Shown: positions 1 to 8,410 of the stretch, one piece after another
Position numbering within the stretch: the first letter of the stretch is position 1
How the letters are laid out: the number at the start of each line of letters is the position of its first letter
Assembly: GCF_014696615.1 (NCBI RefSeq)
Contig: NZ_JACJQJ010000004.1
Coordinates: forward strand, 124,001 to 188,000
Origin: Nostoc linckia FACHB-104
GTDB lineage: Bacteria > Cyanobacteriota > Cyanobacteriia > Cyanobacteriales > Nostocaceae
Length of the DNA: 64,000 bases
Direction: 5' to 3'
Program-made: the position numbers and the translations under genes
Notes under the pieces: generated by a model
What the model was told of the DNA's origin: nothing
Database searches by the model: none
The model's input: only the letters and a program-made list of their open reading frames with translations

Positions 1-1
1 T

Positions 2-700
2 GAAATCAAGGATGCAGATTTTGAACGAGTTGTCAGGGATATTCACAGGTTTACAACCAGATTTTATACCAATCGCTTTGTGATTACTTGTAGGGTAGCA
101 GCACGCAAATATATCTTTGAGCAGTTTACAGAAGTAGAAATTGCCGACTTTGATGAGCAGCAGATTACTGAGTTTGTCTCCAAGTGGTTTCAGGACGAAG
201 CACCAATAAAAGCACAATATGTTTTACAAAAGCTACAAGAAAATCAATCTCTGCAAGAGTTGGCGACTGATCCTTTATTGCTTACATTTTTATGTTTATT
301 TTTTGCCGAGATATCTTATTTTGCCTTTGAGCAATCAGAAATTTATCAAGAAGCATTGAATATATTAATTAAACAATGGGATGAGCAGCGTTATATTCAA
401 CGAGATGGAAGTAATAAGCGAATTCCTCCACAGCTAATCGAAGAATTATTGAGTGCAATTGCCCGAAATACTTGGGAGCGAGGAGAGTATTTTTTTAAAC
501 AAAAAGCTATTGAACAGCTTATTAGCGAATATATTCAGAATTTATCTGATAGTAAGAGAAATTTGGATTTAGTGGAAATGGATAGCGAAGCGCTTCTCAA
601 GTATATTCAAACTCAAAATGGTTTATTAGTTGAGAGAGCAAAGGGGATTTACTCTTTTTCTCATATTACATTTCAACAGTTTTTAGCAGGTCAAAGTTGA
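2..700 (+). CDS. NACHT-family NTPase, C-terminal part (5' end outside window)
   Basis: The frame is open from the first bases of the window, so the gene starts upstream; the GTG at 80 is internal. The visible part has the strand-plus-arginine motif VITCRVAARKY and the helical segment after it (LATDPLLLTFLC), as in the second half of NACHT/STAND NTPases. Walker A and B lie upstream and are not visible. The end FSHITFQQFLAG is the winged-helix 'FSH-TFQE' signature, normally followed by more than 100 residues of repeats or sensor domain. Here the protein stops two codons later, where a dispersed repeat begins, so its 3' end may be truncated. STAND NTPases of this type often act in defence or programmed cell death in cyanobacteria; no partner is visible. 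Confidence 0.75.
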   Translation, partial: EIKDADFERVVRDIHRFTTRFYTNRFVITCRVAARKYIFEQFTEVEIADFDEQQITEFVSKWFQDEAPIKAQYVLQKLQENQSLQELATDPLLLTFLCLFFAEISYFAFEQSEIYQEALNILIKQWDEQRYIQRDGSNKRIPPQLIEELLSAIARNTWERGEYFFKQKAIEQLISEYIQNLSDSKRNLDLVEMDSEALLKYIQTQNGLLVERAKGIYSFSHITFQQFLAGQS

Positions 701-771
701 GAGTGCTGAGTTCTGAGTAAAAATCCCATGAGACTTTCATACATGGCTGTGAAATTTTTTATCTGGACTGC
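700..771 (+). repeat. Dispersed repeat, copy 1 (GTGCTGA heptamers plus hairpin)
   Basis: GTGCTGAGTTCTGAG heptamers are followed by AGTAAAAATCCCA, a hairpin-prone TTTCATA...TGTGAAA segment and GGACTGCCT. A second copy with the same order of motifs lies at 45039-45130. The repeat begins exactly where the NACHT reading frame ends. The rest of the spacer to 962 is AT-rich and shows no gene. Confidence 0.6.
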
Positions 772-962
772 CTACACAGCGATGGTATGTTTTTTAGTTG
801 TAAACCGCAGGGTGAGCGATCGCATTTAACTGTATTGAATTTTTGTATTCAATTGTCCCCAAAATACTAGCGATGCCGCTATGTAATCAACCATAAGTCA
901 GATAGCGGTCATCATTAAGTTCTTAATATTTAATTTTTAATTACCCCCAGGGTTTTCAATCA

Positions 963-1841
963 CTACTCCCAACGTCCTTCTTCCCAGGCTTTGATAGCGT
1001 AAAAAACAGCGGAATAATCATCATTAGCAAATGACATTTTCATTGCTGAGTGTAAGATTTGCCGCACACCTTTAATACTGCTGACATCTAATTCAACTGT
1101 TTTCGCTTCATTGATAAATAAGTCCGTATCTTTCAACAAATGTTTAGTGGGGAAATTGGGATTTGCAAAATTTCCATCTAACATTCGTGCCAGCTTTTTA
1201 TCAAAAGTAGGAGCATAGAGTACACTTTCTCGCAGAATTTCCATGAATTTCTCTACGTCAATACCCTGACGCTGGACAAAAGCTAGACTCAAAGCAAAGC
1301 TAGTTGTTAGCGAAGCAATTAGTTGATTAAGCGCCAATTTGACAGAAGCAGCAGCACCTACAGGGCCTACTAACCGAGGTTCTGGGCCAAAATTTTGTAG
1401 TAAATTTAAGTAGCGCTGAAATTGATCTTCACGAGCGCCTACCATGACAATGAGTTTGCCTGTTTGTGCTTCTGGGATACTACCTAAAACAGGCGCTTCT
1501 ATATACTCGCCACCAGCAGCCACTACCGCATCTCGAATTTCTTGACTTTCTGTGGGTGTAATTGTCCCCATTTGGATGACGGTACGTCCTGAGAGAGTCC
1601 GCCAGGAAGTGTCAGAAAGCAAGACACTATAAATAGCAGCAGCATTAGTGAGCATGAGAATTATGCAATCAGCAGCGCGAATTGCATAGCGGGGATGTGT
1701 CGCAATTTCTGCACCAGCTGCTTGTAGTGGTGCTAATTTTTCTGGGGTGCGGTTATAGGCAACTAACTCTATATTTGCAGCTAATAGCCTTTGGGCCATC
1801 GGTAGTCCCATCAATCCAGTTCCCAGAAATGCCACCTTCAT
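963..1841 (-). CDS. NAD(P)-dependent beta-hydroxyacid dehydrogenase (3-hydroxyisobutyrate dehydrogenase family)
   Basis: The 292-residue protein starts with the Rossmann motif GTGLMGLPMAQRL (about residues 7-19). It continues with the substrate-binding stretch EAPVLGSIPEAQTGKL (about 115-130), where this family usually has DAPVSGG. An all-helical C-terminal domain contains the catalytic-lysine region VKLALNQL (about 167-174). Length is typical of the family, which includes glyoxylate/succinic semialdehyde reductases and tartronate semialdehyde reductase. The exact substrate cannot be told from the sequence. It is transcribed alone on the minus strand with its start at ATG 1841. Confidence 0.85.
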   Translation of the reverse strand: MKVAFLGTGLMGLPMAQRLLAANIELVAYNRTPEKLAPLQAAGAEIATHPRYAIRAADCIILMLTNAAAIYSVLLSDTSWRTLSGRTVIQMGTITPTESQEIRDAVVAAGGEYIEAPVLGSIPEAQTGKLIVMVGAREDQFQRYLNLLQNFGPEPRLVGPVGAAASVKLALNQLIASLTTSFALSLAFVQRQGIDVEKFMEILRESVLYAPTFDKKLARMLDGNFANPNFPTKHLLKDTDLFINEAKTVELDVSSIKGVRQILHSAMKMSFANDDYSAVFYAIKAWEEGRWE

Positions 1842-1966
1842 TGTTTACGTTCCTTTGGTACAGCAATCGCTTTTCCATTATCAGTTAATAGTTAACAGCT
1901 AACAGTTACCAGTTAACAGTGTTGACTGATAACTGGTAACTGAATACTGATTACCGGATATGGTGA

Positions 1967-2062
1967 TTAGCCACCTGCGGCAAAAGTTGCCATAATCACA
2001 ACCGACAGTAAGATACCGGGAGTCAGTAGTGTTATTAGCATTAACAAGTCATGAGTACTCAT
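1967..2062 (-). CDS. Putative 31-residue single-pass membrane protein
   Basis: A short frame begins with ATG at 2062, has AGGA about 10 bases upstream, and ends with TAA at 1967. The peptide starts MSTHDLLMLITLL and ends MATFAAGG. It is almost entirely one hydrophobic helix of roughly 20 residues (LLMLITLLTPGILLSVVIMA) with a short polar N-terminus, the layout of small photosystem or NDH-type accessory subunits. I do not recognise it as any named subunit. It lies in an otherwise empty 437-base spacer containing TTAACAGT/ACTGGTAAC-type inverted repeats near 1880-1945. Calling it a gene is an inference from the start, ribosome-binding site and membrane-helix composition. Confidence 0.4.
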   Translation of the reverse strand: MSTHDLLMLITLLTPGILLSVVIMATFAAGG

Positions 2063-2165
2063 AATTTTTAATTCCTGATGCTTTAGTTCTCACTGTAACA
2101 GTGTTACTGAGTCTCTGAAGACTAGTACGGCATTACATAGAGTTTTAAGTTTTCAATTGGGGTGA

Positions 2166-2208
2166 CAGTTCTGAGTGCTGAGTGCTAAGTGCTGAGTTCT
2201 GAGTCAAT
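2166..2208. repeat. GTGCTGA-type heptamer repeat
   Basis: Five to six imperfect heptamers of the type AGTGCTG/AGTTCTG lie between the 31-residue ORF and the methyltransferase gene. They are followed by a CT-rich tract (CTCATCTTCC type) to 2275. This is the short tandem repeat class common in heterocystous cyanobacteria. Confidence 0.6.
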
Positions 2209-2278
2209 AGTTATTTCTCCCTCATCTTCCTTATCTTCCTCATCTCCCTCATCCCAATCCCCAGTCCCCAGTCCACTT

Positions 2279-3505
2279 TCACTCTGGCACAGTTAATCCT
2301 TTGAGTGATTGCGAGATGGCTTTTTCTTTTAATCCTTTGCTTTGAACTAAGACTCCAAAGCCACCTAATCCTAAAGGGTTGAGAAGTTCGTGTAGAGATT
2401 CTCTCCGTCGCAACAATTGCGAAATAGATTGTTCTTGATGAGAAAGGGTAGCAATGCGAGTTCCTAACCCTAAAGCCATCAAAAATAATCCTTGCTGGGT
2501 AAAACCAACTTTATCTAAACCGCAGCGATCGCCCCATCGTTCCAAAGCTGTAAAATCAACATGCGCTGTAATATCTTGCTGGCCAATGTTGACATAAGGG
2601 TTGTCATGGTGGCGATGATGGTAATAGCACTGTAACGTTCCTTGCGATCGCCTGGGGTTATAGTAACGACTAGCAGGATAGCCATAATCAATTGTTAACA
2701 CATAGCCACACTGCAAGCGGTCTGCCACTATACTCAACCAATCTAGAGCAGCTAAATTAATTTCACTACGGTAGCCATCTGTATAAGCACCTTGGGTAAT
2801 TTCAATTCCCACTAAATCGAAATATTCTGCTAACCGAGGCGTAGAAGGTTCCCCTGAAATTTCCACAAATGATGATGGAAAAGATAGGTTAGCAGCCGCA
2901 GATGAGAAAGTTGGTAGAGGTGAAAAATCAATATCTCCCTCTCCCCTGGTTGTCACATAAATTTCTCGCAGTTCCCCTACTTCTAGGATAAACTGATGTA
3001 CTGGCAATGCATCCACCAATTCATTAGAAAAAAAACAACCTGTAATGGAATTTGGTGTTATTTCCTCTAAATCGCACCACTGTACAGAAAAATCTTGTAA
3101 AGTTTGCTGCTGTTCTTGCTTGAGTGATGGCGATTTCTCCACAATGATATATTCCAGGGCAGCAAAAAAGTTGGGATAGTTCTGCTGACAGTAATTAAGG
3201 ATATGCGATGCTAACAGACCTTGCCCTGCTCCCATTTCTACCAGAGAAAAGGTATCAGGTTGCCCTAAAATTTCCCACATCTGCAGAAATTGTTCTGCTA
3301 GTAATTCGCCAAAGTCATTGGCAAGATGAACAGAAGTAAAAAAATCACCGCCCTCAAACCCAATTTTGACTGCATTGCTGGAATAATAACCATGTTCAGG
3401 ATGATATAACACCATATCCATGTATTCAGCAAAAGTAATTCGCCGTTGGGGGCTAGTTTGAATAAGATTGGCAATAGCTTTACAAAGTGCCAGATTGGAA
3501 TCCAT
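2279..3505 (-). CDS. Class I SAM-dependent methyltransferase, MidA/NDUFAF7 family
   Basis: The 408-residue protein has the family N-terminus (ITFAEYMDMVLYHPEHGYYS, about residues 19-38), where mitochondrial NDUFAF7 and bacterial MidA have 'YM---L--P--GYY'. The GDFFTS motif follows at about 53-58, then the SAM-binding VEMGAGQGLLA around 90-100 and the SNELVDALPVH motif around 160-170. NDUFAF7 methylates an arginine of complex I during assembly; the bacterial substrate is not established. It is a monocistronic minus-strand gene. The ATG at 3505 fits the family's normal N-terminus. Confidence 0.85.
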   Translation of the reverse strand: MDSNLALCKAIANLIQTSPQRRITFAEYMDMVLYHPEHGYYSSNAVKIGFEGGDFFTSVHLANDFGELLAEQFLQMWEILGQPDTFSLVEMGAGQGLLASHILNYCQQNYPNFFAALEYIIVEKSPSLKQEQQQTLQDFSVQWCDLEEITPNSITGCFFSNELVDALPVHQFILEVGELREIYVTTRGEGDIDFSPLPTFSSAAANLSFPSSFVEISGEPSTPRLAEYFDLVGIEITQGAYTDGYRSEINLAALDWLSIVADRLQCGYVLTIDYGYPASRYYNPRRSQGTLQCYYHHRHHDNPYVNIGQQDITAHVDFTALERWGDRCGLDKVGFTQQGLFLMALGLGTRIATLSHQEQSISQLLRRRESLHELLNPLGLGGFGVLVQSKGLKEKAISQSLKGLTVPE

Positions 3506-3568
3506 AAAATTTAGTGAGGAGCGAGAATATCGTTATTAATTTAATTATCAATTTGTAATTTCAAGCAA

Positions 3569-3715
3569 ACTGGTATCTCAATACTTGTCGGTTAATGGCA
3601 AAAGGGGAAGGGGAAAAGGGGCAAGAAAAAACCATTAACCCTTACCCTTTGACCTTTTCCCCAAACTAAATTCTGAGTTGAAAATCCTTAACCGAGCAGT
3701 ATTGACTGGTATCTC
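3569..3715. mobile_element. Candidate MITE with 17-bp inverted ends and 11-bp flanking duplication
   Basis: CAATACTTGTCGGTTAA (3579-3595) and TTAACCGAGCAGTATTG (3688-3704) are inverted copies with 15 of 17 bases matching. The direct repeat ACTGGTATCTC lies immediately outside both ends (3569-3579 and 3705-3715), as expected for a target-site duplication. The interior holds G-rich and C-rich halves (AAAAGGGG..., ...TTTTCCCC) that can also pair. There is no coding capacity, so it would depend on a transposase elsewhere. Confidence 0.55.
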
Positions 3716-4176
3716 TATTCTGCAAAGTTTCAGAATTAATTTAAATATACTGATTTCAATTCCCCTGTATTTCAGACTAATACATTACATAATTAGGTCT
3801 TTTCTAATTTAAACATATCAAATTTGTAGGGTATGTTAAGACAATCTTTCTAACCCATCATCACCTATCAAACTCTGATAGCAATTTATGGAGAAATCTT
3901 GATAAATATGATTTTCGTAGAGATTTAGCATTACTAAACCCTCTATGCAAGTGTTTTATTATTTATTAATGTTAAATTTTATGAGTGCGTTACGCTGTCG
4001 TTAACACACCCTACATGTATGGGAAAATTTATTTTTTAGTATTTTCTAGGAACACAACATATTGTGGACTGAAAATTATCTGTAACTGTTTTTTCCTTTT
4101 CTTGTGAATTAGGAAAGCAAAAGTCAAGATAATTCTAGTAAAAAATTGGCTAATCTAGACAATATTGTCATTTTTA
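3716..4176. other. Gene-free AT-rich spacer
   Basis: No credible reading frame is seen. At about 3826-3850 and 3985-4018 there are GTAGGGTATGTTAAG and GTTAACACACCCTAC type segments, a common interspersed palindromic repeat family in Nostocales. The rest is AT-rich and lies between a leftward gene and the 3' end of the next leftward gene. Confidence 0.5.
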
Positions 4177-4566
4177 TTATCCACTTACTAATGACACTAA
4201 TACACCATTAATATCGCGGACGCGAGCAACCATTTGTCCAGCAGCTTGACGTTTTGGTGCATCTAATGATTTTGCACCTGCTCCCAAGGCTCTCATATAA
4301 GCAGTAGCAACGTCAGGTGTGATAAATGAGATTTGAATTAAGGAAGGCGCTTGTATAATATCGTTAGCGTAGAAGCCATGAGGAAATAATGTTTGGGCTT
4401 CATTAGTTGAGGAAAAAGCCAGGGTAGTTTCACCAGTTTCCATTTCTGCCCAAGTAACTTGATTCTGCTCTCGGATATTACGACGAACGAGACCAAAAGC
4501 TTTTTCGTAAAACTCAACGGTCTTCATCACATCATCTACCCAAATTACTGTATGACCAAATTTCAT
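4177..4566 (-). CDS. VOC-family (glyoxalase/bleomycin-resistance fold) protein
   Basis: The 129-residue protein opens with KFGHTVIWVDDVMKTVEFYE, the typical beta-alpha start of a VOC half-domain, with FY-KAFG soon after. The second half-domain has PSLIQISFITPDVATAYMRA and ends with RVRDINGVLVSLVS, equivalent to the 'D-dGn-ve-' motif. A candidate metal site is His5 plus Glu residues in the WAEME and later strands. Substrate is unknown; lactoylglutathione lyase activity cannot be assumed. The start lies 42 bases from the divergent lipoprotein gene, so the two share a small regulatory region. Confidence 0.75.
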   Translation of the reverse strand: MKFGHTVIWVDDVMKTVEFYEKAFGLVRRNIREQNQVTWAEMETGETTLAFSSTNEAQTLFPHGFYANDIIQAPSLIQISFITPDVATAYMRALGAGAKSLDAPKRQAAGQMVARVRDINGVLVSLVSG

Positions 4567-4607
4567 CTTTGTTTCTCCTAAGTTATAGTTGCTGTAAATG
4601 CAAAGAT

Positions 4608-5069
4608 ATGTGGAAAAATCAAAAACTGATACTATTAATACCTTTATTTTTACTGACTGGGTGTTTAAATTTAAATTTCGGGAAAAACTACAGCAATCAG
4701 AATCAACAAGAACCTCCTTTAGAGGTAATCGGAAAGTGGTTGGGCGCGCCTTTACCTAATAATTATTCAGATTTAAAGTATGAAATTATTAGCGATACTC
4801 CTGATCCACAAGTCAGAATAGCTGTCAATGTCCCAAAGGAATATTTTCAAAATCTAATTAATCAGAAAAATTTAGTCAAATATGACGAATTTAAAAACAA
4901 ACTACCTTATGACCTAAAGCCAAGAGAATGGCAGGAGAGCAATCAAACTAAAGATTTCATTAAAAAACCGCTGCCCAGCACAACAATATGGATAACGAAA
5001 AATGAGTTTTATCCTAAATATCTTTGGTATCAACAACAAAGATTATATCTAGTTTATGTATCCAGATAA
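4608..5069 (+). CDS. Putative lipoprotein of unknown function
   Basis: I chose ATG 4608 rather than the longer TTG 4569 frame because it begins a clean signal peptide: MWKNQKLILLIPLFLLTGC, with lipobox LTGC and the lipidated cysteine at residue 19. The mature protein of about 135 residues is rich in Lys, Asn, Gln and Tyr and has no recognisable domain. It probably sits on the outer face of a membrane. No Shine-Dalgarno sequence is visible before the start. It is transcribed divergently from the VOC gene and converges on the GAF gene with a 13-base gap. Confidence 0.6.
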   Translation: MWKNQKLILLIPLFLLTGCLNLNFGKNYSNQNQQEPPLEVIGKWLGAPLPNNYSDLKYEIISDTPDPQVRIAVNVPKEYFQNLINQKNLVKYDEFKNKLPYDLKPREWQESNQTKDFIKKPLPSTTIWITKNEFYPKYLWYQQQRLYLVYVSR

Positions 5070-5082
5070 GCAAGCAACCTAT

Positions 5083-5622
5083 TTAACTTTCGAGAATACA
5101 AGGTGCGGTTGCTAGAGTGTTTGCTGCTGTTTGCATTTGTTCAATATCTGATGGTGACCAAAAATGAGGCGCTTGACAATGATGGGCTACTAACAATCCC
5201 CACAAACCTTTCGGTATTAAAACTGGTACTACTAAATTGGCACGAACATGCAAACTGCGGAGAAAATCCCTGTGGCAATCATGCAATGATTCTAATTCAA
5301 TATCCGCGATCGCTCTGACTCGTCCTGCTAAATACAAGTTGGCATACTCTTGATTAAAACAATTATCTGGCCCTTTAGAACCAAAAATCGAGTATTCGCT
5401 AGAGACTACAGATTCCGAGGTTACCTGCCCATGCCATTTTCCATAAAAGTAATATAAAACTACGCGGTCAACCTGAAGCGAATTTCTAAGTTGATTGATC
5501 GTGTCTCGAACTAATGCATCTCGCTGCATCGTCATGACTAGACGGTCTAGCACCCTTTGCAAACCCTGCTCATAATTACTTTTGCGGCTGGGTTCAAATT
5601 CAGAGTAGGAATGAATTTGCAC
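5083..5622 (-). CDS. Single-domain GAF protein of DXCF cyanobacteriochrome type
   Basis: The 179-residue protein is one GAF domain with a short N-terminal helix and no output domain. Cysteine 116 followed by His117 (HDCHRDFL, then VRANLVVPV) sits where cyanobacteriochromes attach bilin. Residues 86-89 are DNCF, matching the DXCF motif whose cysteine makes the second thioether link in blue/green or blue/orange sensors. WGLLVAHHC (141-149) matches the conserved end of these domains. Bilin binding is inferred from both cysteines; no spectrum can be deduced. It may act by protein contact with a separate kinase. Alternatively it could be a GAF that kept the cysteines but lost the pigment. It is transcribed away from aroC. 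Confidence 0.75.
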   Translation of the reverse strand: MQIHSYSEFEPSRKSNYEQGLQRVLDRLVMTMQRDALVRDTINQLRNSLQVDRVVLYYFYGKWHGQVTSESVVSSEYSIFGSKGPDNCFNQEYANLYLAGRVRAIADIELESLHDCHRDFLRSLHVRANLVVPVLIPKGLWGLLVAHHCQAPHFWSPSDIEQMQTAANTLATAPCILES

Positions 5623-5813
5623 AAGTTTAAGATTACGGATGATTCAGTACTTTTGGCTGTTGATGAAGAAGTATCAGTTTTTTACAAAAAAATATATTAA
5701 TTGATTTGCAAAAATGATAGCATCGCACACTGGCGATAAATCCTAAAGGAAAAATTAACTTTTATCGGAACTATAGGTAAAATACATAAGCCTGGTCTTT
5801 TTTTTTCAATATC

Positions 5814-6914
5814 ATGGGCAACACTTTTGGTCATCTATTTCGCGTTACTACTTTTGGTGAGTCCCACGGTGGCGGTGTGGGGGTTGTGATTGATGGTTGT
5901 CCGCCTCGGTTGGAAATTTCGGCTGAGGAAATTCAAGTAGAGCTAGATAGAAGAAGGCCAGGACAAAGTAAAATTACAACGCCTCGCAAAGAAGCTGATA
6001 TCTGCGAGATATTATCTGGGGTGTTTGAAGGCAAAACCTTAGGAACCCCGATCGCAATTTTGGTGCGGAATAAAGATACTCGTCCCCAAGACTACGACGA
6101 GATGGCCCAGAAGTATCGCCCTTCCCACGCTGATGCAACTTATGATGCCAAATATGGGATTCGTAACTGGCAAGGTGGCGGTAGGTCTTCGGCGCGTGAG
6201 ACAATTGGCAGAGTCGCAGCAGGTGCGATCGCTAAAAAAATTCTCCGCCAAGTTGCAAACCTAGAAATCATCGGTTACGTCAAGCGCATCAAAGACTTAG
6301 AAGGCGTTATCGATCCCAACACTGTCACCTTAGAACAAGTTGAAAGCAACATCGTTCGCTGTCCCGATGGTGAATTGGCAGAACGCATGATTGAATTAAT
6401 TGAGCAAACTGGTAGACAAGGTGATTCCATCGGTGGTGTAGTTGAATGTGTGGCGCGGAACGTACCGAAAGGCTTAGGCGAACCAGTCTTTGATAAATTA
6501 GAAGCAGATATTGCTAAAGCTGTGATGTCTCTTCCTGCTAGCAAAGGTTTTGAAATTGGTTCTGGTTTTGCAGGAACTCTGTTAACAGGAATTGAACATA
6601 ACGACGAATTTTATATTGATGAAAACGGTGAAATTCGCACTGTAACTAACCGTTCAGGTGGGATTCAAGGAGGAATTTCTAACGGGGAAAATATCATTTT
6701 GCGCGTTGCATTTAAGCCGACAGCGACAATTAGAAAAGAACAGAAAACTGTAACTCGTGAAGGCGAAGAAACTTTATTAGCAGCCAAAGGAAGACACGAT
6801 CCTTGCGTATTACCTCGTGCAGTTCCGATGGTAGAAGCAATGGTAGCTTTGGTACTATGCGACCATTTATTACGTAATCAGGGACAGTGTCATGTGTTGA
6901 GTCCTGAATCCTGA
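5814..6914 (+). CDS. aroC: Chorismate synthase
   Basis: The 366-residue enzyme converts 5-enolpyruvylshikimate-3-phosphate to chorismate with reduced FMN, the last common step of aromatic biosynthesis. It starts [19 protein letters not shown], containing the first signature GESHG (15-19). The FMN/substrate loop [20 protein letters not shown] follows near residues 121-140, and SNGENI...[10 protein letters not shown] lies in the C-terminal half. Length is normal. It is a single gene with a hairpin just after the stop. It lies divergently from the GAF gene, across a 191-base AT-rich promoter region. Confidence 0.98.
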   Translation: MGNTFGHLFRVTTFGESHGGGVGVVIDGCPPRLEISAEEIQVELDRRRPGQSKITTPRKEADICEILSGVFEGKTLGTPIAILVRNKDTRPQDYDEMAQKYRPSHADATYDAKYGIRNWQGGGRSSARETIGRVAAGAIAKKILRQVANLEIIGYVKRIKDLEGVIDPNTVTLEQVESNIVRCPDGELAERMIELIEQTGRQGDSIGGVVECVARNVPKGLGEPVFDKLEADIAKAVMSLPASKGFEIGSGFAGTLLTGIEHNDEFYIDENGEIRTVTNRSGGIQGGISNGENIILRVAFKPTATIRKEQKTVTREGEETLLAAKGRHDPCVLPRAVPMVEAMVALVLCDHLLRNQGQCHVLSPES

Positions 6915-6919
6915 GTTCT

Positions 6920-6951
6920 GAGTCTTGAGTTAAAGTCATAACTCAAGACTC
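6920..6951 (+). terminator. Hairpin downstream of aroC
   Basis: GAGTCTTGAGTT (6920-6931) pairs perfectly with AACTCAAGACTC (6940-6951), six bases after the aroC stop. No T-run follows, so it may be a weak terminator or RNA-stabilising hairpin. The sequence is also a variant of the GAGTTCTGA heptamer repeat. Confidence 0.5.
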
Positions 6952-7130
6952 AAGAATCAAAGCACAGTAATTACAACAACTGAATCAGCCGCATATAATA
7001 TTTCTCATATATAAATCTGTTAGTTTTAAGCTTATGCAGTTTTAGGCAGAAGAATACGCATTATATTTGGATTTCACTGCATAAAATGCGTCATGATTTA
7101 AACTGTGTTGCATCGCCAAATTGACAACGC

Positions 7131-8024
7131 ATGACCAGATTTATTCACGACCAATTTGCCAAAGACTACCTCGAACAATTGCTTACTGCTTACGGGGAAG
7201 TTCAAGCAGCAAGACGAGTAGCAGGAGAAGTGAGAGAAATTGATGTTTATTTCATCCCGAACTTCTCACCGAGTAACATTACAGAAACCCTGGGACTATT
7301 AGGTGAGTTTGCTACTACGCCAGCATTATTTGAACCATTTCGTAACGCCGCCTCAGCCACAGAAATTTGCGATTGTCTCTTAAAATTGTTAGAAGTACGT
7401 GGTGATTTACAACGGCAAGCCAATCGCAATAACACTCGCATTCAAGAAGCTGAAATCCCCAAATTATGGATTCTTACACCCACTGCATCGGAGCAAATCT
7501 TATCAGGATTTGGTGCTAATGGTAAAACTAATAGTTTGCCAGGAGTGTACTTCATGGCAGAATATTTGCGTACAGCCATAGTAGCAATTCACCAATTACC
7601 CAGAATCCCTGAAACTCTATGGTTGAGAATTATTGGTAGGGGAAATGTACAAAAACAAGCAATTGATGAACTAGAAGCACTTCCTCCTAGTAATCCTTTC
7701 AGAAAAGCCGCGTTAGAATTACTGTACAACTTGCAACAAAACTTACAATTCAATCAAAGTCAAGATGAAGATGACAGGGAGTTAGTTATGCGATTAGCGC
7801 CACTTTATCAACAAGACCGCGAACAAGCTGTACAAGAAGGCGAACAAAGAGGAATTGAACAAGGCGAACGCCTAGTAGTAGAAAACTTACTCAAAGTTCG
7901 CTTTGGTGAATTAGATAATGAATTACAATCAATTATTTCCCCTTTATTAGCTTTATCACCAGAAGAGTTTACTCCCTTACTATTGCAGTTATCTCGTGAA
8001 GAATTAATTACTAGATTTAGCTAG
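7131..8024 (+). CDS. DUF4351-type protein with PD-(D/E)XK-like N-terminus
   Basis: The 297-residue protein belongs to a large cyanobacterial family. Its N-terminal part (FIHDQFAKDYLEQLLTAYGE...GEVREIDVYFIP, about residues 3-42) resembles the PD-(D/E)XK nuclease-like fold of Rpn/YhgA-type proteins, with E/D residues in EVREIDV. The C-terminal 60 residues (VVENLLKVRFGELDNELQSI onward) form the DUF4351 helical domain. Residues 205-240 are very Glu/Gln rich (EQGER type) and likely a linker or coiled coil. Such proteins are annotated loosely as transposase-like or flagellar; no actual function is known. The ATG at 7131 is supported by the family N-terminus. Confidence 0.7.
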   Translation: MTRFIHDQFAKDYLEQLLTAYGEVQAARRVAGEVREIDVYFIPNFSPSNITETLGLLGEFATTPALFEPFRNAASATEICDCLLKLLEVRGDLQRQANRNNTRIQEAEIPKLWILTPTASEQILSGFGANGKTNSLPGVYFMAEYLRTAIVAIHQLPRIPETLWLRIIGRGNVQKQAIDELEALPPSNPFRKAALELLYNLQQNLQFNQSQDEDDRELVMRLAPLYQQDREQAVQEGEQRGIEQGERLVVENLLKVRFGELDNELQSIISPLLALSPEEFTPLLLQLSREELITRFS

Positions 8025-8125
8025 TAAACTACCAATTTCAAATATATCTAATTATAGTAGGGTGTGTTGGTGCCGATATTAGGTTACTGCAACACAGTAT
8101 GACATTATTTTATAGGGTTGCATTA

Positions 8126-8380
8126 ATGGATTTTGTCACAGTTTTAGGACTTGTTGCTGCTTCAATTACGACGGTTTCATTTTTGCCGCAAATGATGAAA
8201 ATATGGCAAACAAAATCAGCAAAAGATGTCTCGTTTATGATGTTGATTTGTTTTAATACAGGAATATTTTTATGGCTGATATATGGAATTATATTGCAAC
8301 AATTGCCGATTATTTTAGCTAATGCTGCCACATTATTTTTTAACTTGATAATTCTATGGCTTAAAATTAGATATAGATGA
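8126..8380 (+). CDS. SemiSWEET-type sugar transporter (MtN3/PQ-loop family)
   Basis: From ATG 8126 the protein has 84 residues and three transmembrane helices, the normal SemiSWEET size; the upstream ATG at 8099 would add nine residues. The PQ motif lies in helix 1 (TTVSFLPQMMKIWQTKSAKD), followed by the second helix with ICFNTGIFLWLIYGI, including the conserved Asn. SemiSWEETs dimerise to move sugars down their gradient across the plasma membrane. The gene is 30 bases before the radical-SAM gene on the same strand, so the two could be co-transcribed. Confidence 0.85.
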   Translation: MDFVTVLGLVAASITTVSFLPQMMKIWQTKSAKDVSFMMLICFNTGIFLWLIYGIILQQLPIILANAATLFFNLIILWLKIRYR

Positions 8381-8410
8381 AAAGAATAAATAAAAAACAC
8401 CCCCAAAAAA

